A DNA stretch of 64,000 nucleotides from an uncultured Chitinophaga sp. (GTDB lineage Bacteria; Bacteroidota; Bacteroidia; Chitinophagales; Chitinophagaceae). The position numbers and the translations under genes were made by a program. The notes under the pieces were generated by a model that was given only the letters and a program-made list of their open reading frames with translations, had not been told where the DNA came from and searched no databases. Positions 53,528-63,344 of this stretch are shown piece by piece. Numbering within the stretch: position 1 is the first letter of the stretch; each line of letters begins with the position of its first letter. The stretch lies in contig NZ_CAMLHC010000001.1 of assembly GCF_946479755.1 (NCBI RefSeq), positions 372,001 to 436,000 on the forward strand, given 5' to 3'.

Positions 53528-55026
53528 CGGTCACGGTAAGAGACGCTTACGACCTTACCGATTCCGCCGGAGAAGGACTGGTACAGTTGTAGCGGTGCAT
53601 TGATATCCGGTACATCATAGATGTCGAGCGAGCCGGAGTTGGCTGGAGCGCCCGGAGTATAGGTGCATACGACCAGTTTTTTAGCCAATGCCAGATACCT
53701 GTCTTTATTGCCTGCGCCGTCGTAGATGTAGGTGAACTGCTGAAATTTTAATACAGATATTGTTCGGGCGCCATAATCTTTCCTCATGATAGAACGATTG
53801 TTGACGGCGTCATACGCATACACCTTTCCACCAACTGCGTAAAACAGGTAACCCTTGTCCGGGCTGACTGCAAACTGTGTGGCAGTAGCAATATCTTCAC
53901 CGGTAACCTCCCCATAATAATGCTGCACCCCGGATATCGTGAAGCGGGCGAGATATTTTTTGCCGGTTTTTTTATCTTCCAATACAGCAAATACTTCTCC
54001 ACCATTAAATGGAACATATTGCAGATAAAGCAGTGCTTTGCCGGTGGTAAAGTCAAAAAGGGTACCATCGACGTAAGGGACACAGGTAGTGCCGTAACCG
54101 GGATATCGGTAAAAGGCGCCTTTGTCCGTATCAAATAATACGACGGCACTGAGTAGTGGGGTCGTTTTATTGAAGGTTACCCAGGCAGAGGCATTGAATC
54201 GCCGGGAGCCGGCATTATTCACTGGACCGATAAACTTGTCTGTTTCCAGGGAATACACATTGCTGTCAAGTGTAAGTAACCCCGCTTGTTGCTGGGCCAT
54301 ATATAGTTTGGACTGGCTCCAGTCGGTCACTGTCCGGGGTATCCTGCTTTTCATGTCATTTGCTGGTTTGTATTCCAGTGTGTCTGAGCCAAGGAAGACA
54401 AACTGTTGGCTGGTGGCGATAAAAGGGGTAAGCAACTGCCCCCTGGGGTCTGCAAACTCGGTGATGCCTGTTTCCACGAATACCGGTTTGCCGGCAGGCA
54501 CGAAAGAAGAAGAGACGGTTTTGAGAATGTCGGGATAAACGGTGTCTTTGTTGCCCAGATGGGATACCATATCCAACCGGCTGTTACCGTTTTCCATATC
54601 GCAGAGTAATAGCCAGCCTTCAAAGCTGGGCACGCCTACTGTAAGATAGAAATAGGCGTCCGTAAATACTTTTGTTCTCTTATCTGTTACGCGATAGTAC
54701 ATGTAGTAGGTCCCGAAATCCAGCCGGATCGCGGTATCCAGGTCGCGTGCAGTAGAAATGGTTTTCGGACGCGGTTGATAGCCTACCAAATGATCGGCCA
54801 CCCATTGATAAGTGTAGTTAGCGGTGTCCTGCTGCAGGTCCCGGGTAAATGCCAATGCAGGCTTTATTTGTAGTTTGTTTCCATAGTTGACGGTGTAGGA
54901 GCTGTCGATTCCGGCAATGGACACCCTGTTAATGGGGTCGTACTGATAGTTGCCGGGGTCTTTTATACAGGAGCCTCCCAGTGTCATAAAAATCAAGAGT
55001 AGCAATATATAAATGTAAGTATGCAT
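53524..55026 (-). CDS. PKD-like family surface lipoprotein
   Basis: 500-residue lipoprotein (signal ends TLGGSCIKDPGNY, Cys20). The N-terminal ~130 residues form a PKD-like beta domain (VSIAGIDSSYTVNYGNKLQI, YTYQWVAD). The rest consists of repeated beta-blade-like strands (EGWLLLCDMENGNSRLDMVS, GYLFYAVGGKVYAYD), suggesting a propeller. This type occurs in Bacteroidota with DUF4843-type lipoproteins and SusCD, and is thought to serve as an accessory surface receptor; its ligand is unknown. It is the last gene of the sigma-controlled operon. Confidence 0.8.
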   Translation of the reverse strand: MHTYIYILLLLIFMTLGGSCIKDPGNYQYDPINRVSIAGIDSSYTVNYGNKLQIKPALAFTRDLQQDTANYTYQWVADHLVGYQPRPKTISTARDLDTAIRLDFGTYYMYYRVTDKRTKVFTDAYFYLTVGVPSFEGWLLLCDMENGNSRLDMVSHLGNKDTVYPDILKTVSSSFVPAGKPVFVETGITEFADPRGQLLTPFIATSQQFVFLGSDTLEYKPANDMKSRIPRTVTDWSQSKLYMAQQQAGLLTLDSNVYSLETDKFIGPVNNAGSRRFNASAWVTFNKTTPLLSAVVLFDTDKGAFYRYPGYGTTCVPYVDGTLFDFTTGKALLYLQYVPFNGGEVFAVLEDKKTGKKYLARFTISGVQHYYGEVTGEDIATATQFAVSPDKGYLFYAVGGKVYAYDAVNNRSIMRKDYGARTISVLKFQQFTYIYDGAGNKDRYLALAKKLVVCTYTPGAPANSGSLDIYDVPDINAPLQLYQSFSGGIGKVVSVSYRDR

Positions 55027-55053
55027 ATTACTGATACAAAAATAAAGTAAAAG

Positions 55054-55800
55054 TTATTGTACATCGGGCCCCATCACCATGACTGTCCCGTTTTCTTCGC
55101 GAATGGTGTTGCCCGCGGTATGTTGCTGGTTCAGGTACAACTGAAAACTCCGGGAGAAATCTTTCAGCTGAGAGGATGAATATGGACTGCTATAAAACCG
55201 GTTGAGGTCCAGCGAGAGCACCTTCACCATCAAGGTGATCTTCTTCTTCGTATAAGTGCCCAGTACATTTGTGTTGTCAGACCATATGTCAGGTTGTGGC
55301 AGTATATCGGTGATGGTGATCCGCAGAACGATGCCGCTCCGGGGCTCCAGCTGGGGCGGCGTATAAAGGGGCACATTGGTGGCAAAATTTTCGTTGGGCT
55401 GCAGTTTGAGAATGAGTATGACGGACTTTTCGTATGAGGCGGCCGACCGGAGTATTTTAAGCGATAGATTGGTGTGGGTGCTGCCGGCCGGAATATAACA
55501 ACTGTCTGCCGCCGGCAGTATATAGTCACGGTTAGCTACAGCAGTGGAGCTGTCTGATGCGACCAGTTTAAATGTTCTGTTGACCGCGGCTACCTGGCCA
55601 ACCACGTTAAAACCTAACGTCAGGGTAGAATCCTGCAAAACTTTCCCGGAAAAGTCAATATCACTGGTGTCACTTACAAACGGCCCAAACACATGTATGT
55701 ACATATAGAGGCTGTTGCCACCTTCATAACTCAGCAGTTTTTGTTTGGTGCAGGCACTGCCCGCCAGAAGAAGACATATGTATAGACAGGTTGTTTTCAT
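55054..55800 (-). CDS. DUF4843-type lipoprotein
   Basis: 248 residues from the ATG at 55800, which gives a clean lipoprotein signal ending LAGSACTKQ (Cys17); an ATG four codons earlier would put charged residues in front. It has a beta-rich domain with SDTSDIDFSGKVLQDSTLTLGF early and the family's conserved end MVMGPDVQ. Such proteins accompany SusCD and PKD-like lipoproteins; function is unknown, probably surface ligand binding. It lies 16 nt after SusD and 27 nt before the PKD-like gene. Confidence 0.82.
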   Translation of the reverse strand: MKTTCLYICLLLAGSACTKQKLLSYEGGNSLYMYIHVFGPFVSDTSDIDFSGKVLQDSTLTLGFNVVGQVAAVNRTFKLVASDSSTAVANRDYILPAADSCYIPAGSTHTNLSLKILRSAASYEKSVILILKLQPNENFATNVPLYTPPQLEPRSGIVLRITITDILPQPDIWSDNTNVLGTYTKKKITLMVKVLSLDLNRFYSSPYSSSQLKDFSRSFQLYLNQQHTAGNTIREENGTVMVMGPDVQ

Positions 55801-55816
55801 GCGGCATTGCATACTT

Positions 55817-57256
55817 TTAACGTAAGGTGGTTTCAGATAACGGTAACGGTACTACGTATTTGGTACTGTTCATCTGGATAACGCCGCTGCCGGTGGCGCT
55901 GGGGATATACTGCTGGTTGAGACGTTTGTAGTAGAAGAAAAGTTGTCCTTCTCCCCAGAATTCCTTTTGGTATTCCTGTGCCAGCTGCGCCTGTTTGTCG
56001 CCGTTCAGTGCCAGGGGAGGCAAGCCCCTGTTGGTCCGTACCGTATTCAGTAGTGCGGCAGCTTCGTTATCATCGGGTGTACCTTCCGCAGCAATGTAAT
56101 ACATTTCAGATATCCGCAGCAGTGGTTGCAGCCGGCGGAAAGCCTGGCCGGGGTCTTTTACGTCCTTATACTTCTGGAAGATCTTGTCGATCCTGTTAGT
56201 GGTAAGGTCTACGGCAAACCAGGAATGATAGCGGTGATCGTCGGAATTGTTTTCGTAGACATTGTTCAGATGGGAGGCAGATGGGATCAATATCCGGATT
56301 GGTCCGTTAGTGGCGGCAAACCAGGTTTGTTGTGTCTGGTACATTTGGTTATTGTCCAGGCCGAACAGGATCTCTGAAGAAAACACCCTGTCCGGATTGG
56401 GGATGCCGGGAGCGCTGGCAGCGGCGGGGCTCCATGGGAACCATTGGCTGGCATCCTTTATCAGGGCGGCGGCTTTTGTTTGGGCTTCGCGGGTGTTTCC
56501 CCGGTAGAGCAGGGCCCTTGCCATGAGTCCTTGTACCGCGAAGTAGTTCATGCGCCGGTTGCGCATACTGAAAAAAATATCTTCTTCCGGATCTGCTGCG
56601 CGCACCCCTTGTGTACGCACGGGGTCTGCTGCCAGGAAGGCGGCCGCATGGGTAAAATCGTCGAACACATTTGCCATCACCTGGCTGGCTGTTAGCTGTG
56701 GTTGCACCTCTGATTGCGGGCTGGTGGGATAGGGGATGGCGGGTTGGGTAGAATCGGTCTTGTACACCGGTCCGAACAAACGGAGCAGGTCAAAACCCAG
56801 GAGCCCGCGAAGCCCGTATGCTTCACCCAGCATCAGGCGCCGTTCCCCGCCGGATACGATGCTGCTGTCTGACTCCAGCTGACGGATAAAGATATTGATG
56901 TTTAGTATGGCGGAGTAACTATTGCTCCATATGGTGGTCATGTATCCCCTGACAACGGCATCGTTATAATTGTATCGGCTGACTTGTATGAAGGGCTGTG
57001 TGATGTACGCGGGCACATCGAAGTACTGCGCCATGACGTCTATGGTAGTGGAGGTTAGATGTTCCCCGTACAGGCCGGGCTTCGCCAGGTTCAGGTAGAT
57101 ACCGTTCAGCGCATTCCGGACGGACTTACGGTCGCTGTAAACAGTCCCTTCGAGGAGACGGTCTTCCGGTTGCACGTCCAGGTACTTATTGCAGGACGCC
57201 ATGGTGGCAACCGTCAGCAAAAAGATCAACAGGGGAGTGGTGGTTTTATTTTGCAT
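55817..57256 (-). CDS. SusD/RagB-type lipoprotein (locus D)
   Basis: 479 residues from the ATG at 57256, which places the start 10 nt after the SusC stop and gives a lipoprotein signal ending MASCNKYLDVQPED (Cys22); the frame extends 8 codons further and would overlap SusC. SusD features are MLGEAYGLRGLLGFDLLRLFGPVY and a C-terminal region EYQKEFWGEGQLFFYYKRLNQQY. The group accompanies DUF4843 and PKD-like proteins rather than polysaccharidases, so cargo could be a peptide, metal complex or other small ligand. Confidence 0.9.
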   Translation of the reverse strand: MQNKTTTPLLIFLLTVATMASCNKYLDVQPEDRLLEGTVYSDRKSVRNALNGIYLNLAKPGLYGEHLTSTTIDVMAQYFDVPAYITQPFIQVSRYNYNDAVVRGYMTTIWSNSYSAILNINIFIRQLESDSSIVSGGERRLMLGEAYGLRGLLGFDLLRLFGPVYKTDSTQPAIPYPTSPQSEVQPQLTASQVMANVFDDFTHAAAFLAADPVRTQGVRAADPEEDIFFSMRNRRMNYFAVQGLMARALLYRGNTREAQTKAAALIKDASQWFPWSPAAASAPGIPNPDRVFSSEILFGLDNNQMYQTQQTWFAATNGPIRILIPSASHLNNVYENNSDDHRYHSWFAVDLTTNRIDKIFQKYKDVKDPGQAFRRLQPLLRISEMYYIAAEGTPDDNEAAALLNTVRTNRGLPPLALNGDKQAQLAQEYQKEFWGEGQLFFYYKRLNQQYIPSATGSGVIQMNSTKYVVPLPLSETTLR

Positions 57257-57266
57257 AAGCGACGAT

Positions 57267-60200
57267 TTAAAAGAAAACATTCAGGCTGAAAGACACGGCC
57301 TTGCTGAACGGATAATCTATACCTCTTTCTGATTGGACGGTGGATAGCCGGAATACATCGTTCATAATGGCGTCCAGCCGGATACTCCGCACCTTCAGGC
57401 GTTGCAGCCATGGGTATTGTGCGGCGTCCATCTCATAACCTGCGCCGACAGACTCTCCGGAGAGATAGTTTTCTTTCTGAATAAAGCGGGAGGAGATGGG
57501 CGTTTCATCGGTGATGCTGATACCTTTGAAATCGGCCTGATCGCCCGGCTGTTTCCAGCGCAGCTCCAATGCCCGTTTATCCTGGTTGTTGGCCAGGTCC
57601 GACAGGTTGATGTTTTCCACTTTGGAATACAGGGCCTGATTCATGATATATTGTCCTACGCTGTAACGGAGACTGATACCCAACCGGAAACCTTTATAGG
57701 TGAAGCCGGAGCTAATGATGCCCTGTATTACCGGCCTGCTGTCACCAAGGGGCACAATGTCTGCGGCGTCGTAGGTGAACGTTTGACTGCCGTCTTTTTT
57801 AAGGAACAGCTCCTGTCCGGATGCCGGATCAATGCCGACGGAACGTACCGCCCAGAGCTCATCAGGACTGTAGCCATCCATATAACGCTGCAGGGAGCCG
57901 GATTTAAGGGCGGAGTCATTCAGATTTTTGAGAACGTTGGAGAGCCCTTCGTACCTGCTCTTGTAGCAGGCGCCTGTTACGCCGATGGCCCACATGATTT
58001 TTTTCTCCGGGTGATAGATGGGGAAGAAGCGGATGACGGCTTCGGCGCCCTTTGTCCGCAGGGCGCCCACGTTGAAAGCATAGGTGGACACACCTGTTGA
58101 GGGTGGTCTGGACCCGTTTACCACCAGCGGGTTGGAATATTTTTCATAAATATCAACGGTGGCCAGCAGCCGGTTGTTCCACAGGCTGATATCCACGCCG
58201 ATGTTGGTATTTCGGGTATGTTGCCATTGCAGCAAAGGATTACCTAATTGAGACATATAAATGCCCTGTCCGAAGAGGTTGAGGTCGTTCTCAAAACCAA
58301 ATATCGAGGAAGAAGCATAGGAGCCCAGCGACTGGTTGCCTGTGGTGCCCATATTGGCACGGATCCGCAGCAGCTCCAGGGAGGGGTGGTTTTTTAAGCC
58401 CGGTTCCTCGCTGATGTTCCACCCGCCGCCTATTGACCAGAAAGAAGAGTATCGTTTGTCGGAGCCGAAGACGGTAGAGCCATCCAGGCGATAGGTGGCA
58501 TCTACATAATAGCGGTGCTTGTAGGCGTAGTTAATGCTGGCCAGCGCATTGACGCGCCTGACTTTTGTTTTTTGGAAGATGGGTTTGGAGCCGGGTAGGT
58601 ACTGTGACGCAAAGGCCGGATTAGGCCTTACGTCGGCAGGAAAGCCAACGGCGGAATAGCCTGACACGGTTTGCCCCTGTTCCTGTAGCTCGGAACGGAG
58701 GTTGCCATTGAGACTATGCGTTTCATGGAGTACCTTCCGGTAGGTGAGCATGGCGTTACCCTGATAGGATAAAGCATCTATACGGGTTTCGGTATACAGC
58801 CCTTTTTGAGAAGAAGGCGTCCCGTCGAACCGCGTATCGTCAGACGAAAGGAAGAGGATAGAGGAGCCCGCGTTTTTTGCCAGCTGGAAGCCGCCGGAGA
58901 GGCGCCAGTGCGGCGTGATGTCGTATGTCAGGTTGAGTTGGTCCTGTACCAGCAAATTATTGCTGTTGTTTTTCCGGCCCAGCCCGGCATTATATAAAGG
59001 GTTGCTGACCCGGAAAGTATCCGGTGTGAACTCGTCGGTTTCAACAGTGAAAACCTCCAGGTAGCGGTCTGTATTCAGGCTGCCATCGGTTTTTTTCTTG
59101 CGGTAGTAGGGGCTGAGCTTTACAAAGTCGGCGAACGCTCCGTACGGTGATTCGTTGGCATCGGTAGCGTTGATGTACAGTGAATTGGCGACGTTAATTT
59201 TCCCTTTCAGGTAGTGCAGGTCTATCGTGGCGCCCCATGTTTTCCGGTTGGAACTTTTCATCACGCCTTTCAGATCGCGGTAGTTCAAACCAACGCCATA
59301 CTGAAAATCACTGTTTCCTCCGCTGGCATACAGGGAGTGGCTCTGGGTAAAACTGCGCTGCAGGGGGGCGGAGAGCCAGTAACTGTTAACTCCGCTGGCG
59401 ACTTCTGCCAGCCGTTGGTTGTACAGGTTGTCGTTGCCGATACTGCCTCCGTAACGTCCGGGTTTATACATGCCCGCCAGCCGTTGAAATTCCAGCAGTT
59501 CAGCAGCATTCATCATGTTATAGTCTCGCAGGACGGGTATTTCAAATCGTGTGGTGGCGGTGTACGATACCTGCGGCTCTCCCGGCTTGGGTTTGATAGT
59601 TTCTACCACCACCACGCCGTTAGCCGCCCGGGAGCCATACAAGGCGGTAGAGGCGGCATCTTTCAGCAGCGTAATGGATGCCACCCTGTTCATATCCAGG
59701 TCGATGATCTGTTGTAAGGTGGTTTCCATACCGTTGAGAATAAATAAGGGTTGATTGGGGTCCGTGGAAAACTGGTCTCTCACGGTGTTGGAGGAGAGGC
59801 CCGTTTTTCCCCTTACCTCAATTCTGGGCATTTGGTTAGGATTGGAGCCCGCTACATTGTCACGCACGATCACAAAAGAAGGGTCCAGCGTTTGCAGGCT
59901 CTCCAGCACATTCAGCGTGCCCACCCGCCGTAGTTCTTTCCCTGTAAAAGTCATTGTAGCTCCCGAAAAAGTGGTTTTATTCCTGTTAAACATGCCGGTG
60001 CTGATGGTGATATCGCGGATGGTTCTGACGGCCGCCTTTAACCGGATGACCTGCATGCCTTCCCATGGCTGTAATTCCTTTGGTTCATGTCCTACGAAGG
60101 AAACAGTCAGTGATACATTGGTATCGGGTACCTCCAGCACGAAATGCCCGGTTTGGTCGGAAGTGGCGCCCATCCGGGTGCCTTTCACCGCTATAGTGGC

Positions 60201-60578
60201 GCCAGGCAATACTTGCCCGTTTTCGTCGGTTACCTGCCCCTGTAAACGGGTGACTGGTTGGGCAGGCGTTGGCCCGGTCTGTTTTGCCTGCCGGATCACA
60301 ATGGTCTTGTCTGCCCGTATTTCGTAGGTGAGCATGGCCGGCCGGAGGTATTGCTCCAGCACGGCTGTTACCGGGGCGTTTTTTACATCCACATCAAAAC
60401 GCAGGCCCGGCGGCAGCATGTTGTTGTTGTATACGAACTGGTACCCTGTTTGTTTTCTGATTTGCTTGAAGAGCCGGGTGAACGTAACACCTTTTTCTGA
60501 CATCGTGACCTGGGCGTAACATGCGGATGCCAGCAGACACCCTGCCAGCAAAAGCACCATATGAAATCTCATCATCAA
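57267..60578 (-). CDS. SusC-type TonB-dependent transporter with STN signalling domain (locus D)
   Basis: 1103-residue outer-membrane transporter. Signal peptide 1-22 (ending CYAQ), STN domain about 25-100 (LFKQIRKQTGYQFVYNNNML, VKNAPVTAVLEQYL), carboxypeptidase-regulatory-like domain about 112-190, plug with MFNRNKTTFSGA and TGLSSNTVRDQFSTD, and a barrel ending VSFSLNVFF. The STN domain touches FecR and signals ligand loading, which explains the sigma and FecR genes just upstream. Its ligand is not evident; no hydrolase is in the operon. A broken paralogue lies at 50936-51921. Confidence 0.94.
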   Translation of the reverse strand: MMMRFHMVLLLAGCLLASACYAQVTMSEKGVTFTRLFKQIRKQTGYQFVYNNNMLPPGLRFDVDVKNAPVTAVLEQYLRPAMLTYEIRADKTIVIRQAKQTGPTPAQPVTRLQGQVTDENGQVLPGATIAVKGTRMGATSDQTGHFVLEVPDTNVSLTVSFVGHEPKELQPWEGMQVIRLKAAVRTIRDITISTGMFNRNKTTFSGATMTFTGKELRRVGTLNVLESLQTLDPSFVIVRDNVAGSNPNQMPRIEVRGKTGLSSNTVRDQFSTDPNQPLFILNGMETTLQQIIDLDMNRVASITLLKDAASTALYGSRAANGVVVVETIKPKPGEPQVSYTATTRFEIPVLRDYNMMNAAELLEFQRLAGMYKPGRYGGSIGNDNLYNQRLAEVASGVNSYWLSAPLQRSFTQSHSLYASGGNSDFQYGVGLNYRDLKGVMKSSNRKTWGATIDLHYLKGKINVANSLYINATDANESPYGAFADFVKLSPYYRKKKTDGSLNTDRYLEVFTVETDEFTPDTFRVSNPLYNAGLGRKNNSNNLLVQDQLNLTYDITPHWRLSGGFQLAKNAGSSILFLSSDDTRFDGTPSSQKGLYTETRIDALSYQGNAMLTYRKVLHETHSLNGNLRSELQEQGQTVSGYSAVGFPADVRPNPAFASQYLPGSKPIFQKTKVRRVNALASINYAYKHRYYVDATYRLDGSTVFGSDKRYSSFWSIGGGWNISEEPGLKNHPSLELLRIRANMGTTGNQSLGSYASSSIFGFENDLNLFGQGIYMSQLGNPLLQWQHTRNTNIGVDISLWNNRLLATVDIYEKYSNPLVVNGSRPPSTGVSTYAFNVGALRTKGAEAVIRFFPIYHPEKKIMWAIGVTGACYKSRYEGLSNVLKNLNDSALKSGSLQRYMDGYSPDELWAVRSVGIDPASGQELFLKKDGSQTFTYDAADIVPLGDSRPVIQGIISSGFTYKGFRLGISLRYSVGQYIMNQALYSKVENINLSDLANNQDKRALELRWKQPGDQADFKGISITDETPISSRFIQKENYLSGESVGAGYEMDAAQYPWLQRLKVRSIRLDAIMNDVFRLSTVQSERGIDYPFSKAVSFSLNVFF

Positions 60579-60690
60579 TAAAATAATATTGATTTGTTAG
60601 GTAGGAATACGGACATATAAGGTCCCGCTGCAGGACATATCCATATTCTTTTCAGCGACGCTCTAGGTTGACATTACGTTATGACACAGG

Positions 60691-61848
60691 TTACCGGGCT
60701 GTCCGGGCACGGATGGTATTCCCCTCCCGCGAAAAAGTAACAGCCCCGGTAGCTGACAGTACGGATAAAATATCGTCCAGTGATGACGATCGGGTAACAA
60801 CTGCGCTGAACTGCAACTTAGCTGCTTCCCCTTCAGCGACAAATTCGACATCGTACCACCTGGATAACAATCGGAATATGACTTCCAGCTTTTCATTCTC
60901 AAAATCGAAATAGCCGTCTTTCCAGGCTGTTACCTGCCTGGTATCCGTCTCCGTTACCGGGATGGCAGCAACTGCCTGATGGCTTACGGCTGACTGCTGA
61001 CCGGGTTGGAGGATGACAGTTGTCTGTTTTTTGTTCACTACGCTGATTTTGCCGGACAATAAGGTGGTGAGGGTATACTGTTCATCCTCATACGCATGGA
61101 TGTTAAAGGAAGTGCCCAGCACCTGCACCTTTTCATGAGGTGTGGAGACCAAAAACGGCCTTTTGTCTGCCTGTACCTCCAGGTATACTTCTCCGGTCAC
61201 TTCAATATGCCTTTCGTTGGCCGGGAAGACGGTGGGATACCTGACGGAGGAACCGGCGTTTACCCATACCCCGGTACCATCCGGTAACTGCACCCTGAAT
61301 TGCCCGCCACGCGCTGTGCGTAAGGTATTAAAGGTAGGGGTCCCGGCAGGCTGGCTGTTAGCTGTATAGACCAGTAGCCCCCCGTTTTGCGATATAGTGG
61401 CCGCCCCCTGCCGGAAAGTGCGGCTTCCATTGCTGTCTAGAGGGAGCTCCGACTGATCGTCCAGGACCAGCATGACTTTGGCGCTCCCGGGTTGTACAGC
61501 GGCTATTACAGGAGGTTGGGCCGACTGGCGTCTTTGCTGAAGGAAAAACAGCGTGCCGGCTGCGCCCAGTAACAACACTGCCGCCGCTGCCGCGCTCCAG
61601 CGCCGGATAGTCAGTTGTTTGACCTTCTTCTGATGTGTTTTTATCCTGTCAAAAATCTGCTCCCGTACCACCACATCTTCTTCACCGGGCAACGGCCGTT
61701 CCCAGACATCGGCTAATACCTGCTCCAATTCCGGCGCATAGGCGCCCTCGCTGATCATACTGAATAACAACTCCTTTTCAGAGGCTGTGATGGTATCGGC
61801 CAGATACTTGTCTGTCAATTGTCGGAACAATGCTGATGTTTCATGCAT
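60691..61848 (-). CDS. FecR-type anti-sigma / signal-transfer protein, first copy
   Basis: 385 residues. Cytoplasmic N-terminal region 1-82 (LFRQLTDKYLADTIT, DVVVREQIFDRIK), TM about 84-105 (WSAAAAAVLLLGAAGTLFFL), then the periplasmic FecR domain (FNTLRTARGGQFRVQLPDGT, VWVNAGSSVRYPTVF) and a C-terminal STN-like segment. It lies 61 nt after the sigma gene and 112 nt before SusC. It would hold or activate the sigma factor depending on the STN signal from the SusC. Confidence 0.93.
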   Translation of the reverse strand: MHETSALFRQLTDKYLADTITASEKELLFSMISEGAYAPELEQVLADVWERPLPGEEDVVVREQIFDRIKTHQKKVKQLTIRRWSAAAAAVLLLGAAGTLFFLQQRRQSAQPPVIAAVQPGSAKVMLVLDDQSELPLDSNGSRTFRQGAATISQNGGLLVYTANSQPAGTPTFNTLRTARGGQFRVQLPDGTGVWVNAGSSVRYPTVFPANERHIEVTGEVYLEVQADKRPFLVSTPHEKVQVLGTSFNIHAYEDEQYTLTTLLSGKISVVNKKQTTVILQPGQQSAVSHQAVAAIPVTETDTRQVTAWKDGYFDFENEKLEVIFRLLSRWYDVEFVAEGEAAKLQFSAVVTRSSSLDDILSVLSATGAVTFSREGNTIRARTAR

Positions 61849-61909
61849 AACTGGTGAAAAATATGTAAAGACGCAGGAAAAGATAACGGTGCGATCCTGC
61901 GAAAAGGAA

Positions 61910-62503
61910 TTAGTTAATAATGTTGGTGAGTAGCCACATCGCCAGTAACATATTGCCGCCTCTTTCGCGGATATAGGTCCTTAAAGTGTGTAACGCCCTG
62001 ATCATGTGACTCTTTACGGTAGCCTGGGAAATATTTAGTTGTTGTGCGATTTGTGCGTGGGTGAGTCCCTGTTCACGGCTGAGCCTGAATACCTGCAGCT
62101 GCTGTGGAGGGAGCCGGGTAAGGGCTTCCTGTACCAATGAGGCGGTTTGTTTATACTCCATCGCCGCCTCCGGTGTCAGCCGGTCTTCCACGGGAAGATC
62201 GTCCGTCAGCAGTACGGCTTCTGTCGCTTTCCGGTTGAGCTTATTCAAAATGGTATTTCTGGCCATAATAAACAGCCATGCATCAAAATTTTCGACTTCC
62301 GGCAAATGTGCACGCTTTTCCCACAACCTGATAAAAACAAGCTGCACCGCTTCCTGGGATTCCTCTGCATCTTTGAGGAAAGACCAGGCGACCTGGTAAA
62401 TACGGTTCCAATGACGGTCAAAAAGATGTTTGTAGGCGCGTTCATCGCCCGCTGCTACCGACAACAGCAGGGACACTTCCTCAGATGATTTAGGTTCAGG
62501 CAA
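61910..62503 (-). CDS. ECF-type RNA polymerase sigma factor (FecI-like)
   Basis: 197 residues from a TTG start: an in-frame stop lies 5 codons upstream and no ATG is available near the region-2 start. Region 2 covers about 10-85 (YKHLFDRHWNRIYQVAWSFL, QEAVQLVFIRLWEKR, NFDAWLFIMARN). Region 4 is about 125-185 (LTRLPPQQLQVFRLSREQGL, THAQIAQQLNISQATVKSHM). A short hydrophobic tail (MLLAMWLLTNIIN) follows, unusual for a sigma factor and possibly a membrane contact. It heads the sigma-FecR-SusC-SusD-DUF4843-PKD operon. Confidence 0.93.
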   Translation of the reverse strand: MPEPKSSEEVSLLLSVAAGDERAYKHLFDRHWNRIYQVAWSFLKDAEESQEAVQLVFIRLWEKRAHLPEVENFDAWLFIMARNTILNKLNRKATEAVLLTDDLPVEDRLTPEAAMEYKQTASLVQEALTRLPPQQLQVFRLSREQGLTHAQIAQQLNISQATVKSHMIRALHTLRTYIRERGGNMLLAMWLLTNIIN

Positions 62504-62642
62504 TTTGGACGAAAATTAACACTGTCACTAAAATAATAAAAAATAGTGATCATCTGCCAGGGGTAAAAAAATATCTAATGGAAAGAAAGTTATGTCAGGA
62601 ATACGGATTAACCCGTAAAAGGGGGCTTGCGTCCTGATAGCG

Positions 62643-63344
62643 CTATTTCCGCTCTGTCCATTCTCCCACCAGCTTCCGGTAGGTTTCTCCCACGGGCAGC
62701 CAGGTGCCGTCGCTCAGCCGGATCTGGTTTCCTTCTATGACTTTGATCCTGTTCAGCGGGATAATGTAGGACCGGTGTATACGGACAAACTGCCTGGGAG
62801 GTAGCTTTTCCAGCATGTCTTTCATCGTTTCCAGTACCATGATTTTTTCTCCGGTGGTATGGATGCGGATGTAATCTTTCAGCCCCTCGATATATAAAAT
62901 GGTGTCCGTGGCGATCTTATAATGTTTGCGGTCTGCTTTGACAAACAGCGAGCTATCGGTGTCTTCCGCGTTTTGAAAGGTCTCCTGCCAGCGATTGTAT
63001 TTTTCGATACTCTGATAGAACCGGTTGAAGGTAACCGGCTTCAGTAAGAAGTCCACCACATGAAACTGAAATGCATCCAGCGCATATTCGGGATAGGCGG
63101 AGATGATGATGAAGTTATGATGCCGGTTGAACAGCTGCATGAGCTCAATGCCTGTCAGTTGCGGCATCTGGATGTCCAGGAAAATCAGGTCCACCGTTTC
63201 ACGGTTCAGTACTTCGATGGCTTTGTAGACATCGCTGTCTGCATACAGCACGTTCAGCTGCGGTATCTTCGACGCATAGTCTGCAATGAGTTTTACGGCA
63301 AAAGGCTCATCGTCCAGTATGATACAGTTTATTTTTTTCTTCAT
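62643..63344 (-). CDS. LytTR-family response regulator
   Basis: 233 residues from the ATG at 63344, which overlaps the kinase stop (TGATG); a GTG one codon earlier is possible. Receiver domain about 5-115 with Asp57 in IFLDIQMP as phospho-acceptor. LytTR DNA-binding domain about 135-232 (FVKADRKHYKIATDTILYIE, QFVRIHRSYIIPLNRIKV). It is partner of the LytS-type kinase with which it overlaps. The target is not evident from the window. Confidence 0.94.
   Translation of the reverse strand: MKKKINCIILDDEPFAVKLIADYASKIPQLNVLYADSDVYKAIEVLNRETVDLIFLDIQMPQLTGIELMQLFNRHHNFIIISAYPEYALDAFQFHVVDFLLKPVTFNRFYQSIEKYNRWQETFQNAEDTDSSLFVKADRKHYKIATDTILYIEGLKDYIRIHTTGEKIMVLETMKDMLEKLPPRQFVRIHRSYIIPLNRIKVIEGNQIRLSDGTWLPVGETYRKLVGEWTERK

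Noticed and set aside
53400..53545. A possible short coding gene upstream of the PKD-like 3' end
   Set aside because: The segment is a mosaic of HbpS and AraC gene pieces with stops and deletions, so it is a fossil and not a gene.
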